Assembly: GCA_964601355.1 (NCBI GenBank)
Contig: CAZRNB010000157.1
Coordinates: 1-5,560 of the forward strand
Length of the DNA: 5,560 nt
Reading direction: 5' to 3'
Origin: CAZRNB01 sp964601355
GTDB taxonomy: Bacteria > Planctomycetota > Phycisphaerae > Sedimentisphaerales > Anaerobacaceae
Both the position numbers and the translations under genes were made by a program. Shown in pieces: positions 5,418-5,560 of the stretch. A model generated the notes under the pieces. It did not search any database. It saw only the letters and a program-made list of their open reading frames with translations, and was not told where the DNA came from. Each line of letters starts with the position of its first letter. Position 1 is the stretch's first letter.

Positions 5418-5560
5418 CTACACAGCATAGCTGAGGACTTCGAGTTCTGCGGTTTTGTCAATTCTATTGAGGATATTATCTACATTTTGCATAACCTCAT
5501 CTTCAATTGCATATTCGCTGCAATTGAGGCACTGCAGGACAGGAAGTCCTTTGATGATGA
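5418..5560 (-). CDS. YgiT-type zinc-finger antitoxin, 3' end only
   Basis: The frame is open from the window edge (first full codon at 5558) to a TAG at 5418-5420, giving 46 residues. They begin IIKGLPVLQCLNCSEY and end with ELEVLSYAV. This matches the second half of the YgiT-type zinc-finger antitoxins: the hydrophobic IKG-P strand, the second zinc-binding CxxC (here C-L-N-C), an acidic DEV helix, and the closing ELEV--Y segment. The first CxxC would be off the window. Such proteins usually neutralise a RelE-fold toxin (often DUF4258) encoded just upstream, which here would also lie beyond the right edge. The stop is 83 bases before the nuclease-like gene on the same strand, so the two could share a transcript. 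The family call is from recalled motif patterns; the 5' end, and therefore intactness, is unseen. Confidence 0.72.
   Translation of the reverse strand, partial: IIKGLPVLQCLNCSEYAIEDEVMQNVDNILNRIDKTAELEVLSYAV

Overview
The window looks like a chromosomal stretch from an uncultured-type bacterium, tentatively a planctomycete of the Phycisphaerae kind. That placement rests on the extended L9 protein, mostly SD-less starts and short structured repeats between genes; no rRNA or other decisive marker is present. The genes form two blocks that converge near position 2590.

Plus-strand block: rplI (ribosomal protein L9, 40-663) has a strong Shine-Dalgarno and unusual N- and C-terminal extensions. It is followed by a sodium:solute symporter close to Vibrio SGLT (about 941-2473). 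Minus-strand block, read from the right edge leftwards: the 3' end of a YgiT-type zinc-finger antitoxin (5418-5560, cut by the window edge); an AT-rich gene for a winged-helix plus PD-(D/E)XK nuclease-like protein (4576-5334); trxB, thioredoxin reductase (3404-4402); and a classical SDR oxidoreductase (2597-3358). A textbook intrinsic terminator sits between trxB and the SDR gene.

The most striking non-coding structure is a repeat family. Two near-complete copies (714-855 and 2475-2587) have matching terminal inverted repeats and three internal hairpins that are kept through compensatory changes. A third, decayed half copy lies at 4426-4460. Each copy fills a gap between genes, and the second occupies nearly all of the convergent gap between the symporter and the SDR gene. 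A different short palindromic repeat seems to be built into the rplI coding sequence.

RplI, TrxB and the symporter are housekeeping or metabolic genes. The right-hand end (antitoxin remnant plus AT-rich nuclease-like gene) has the look of accessory, possibly defence-related DNA. No CRISPR array, tRNA, rRNA or transposase gene was seen.
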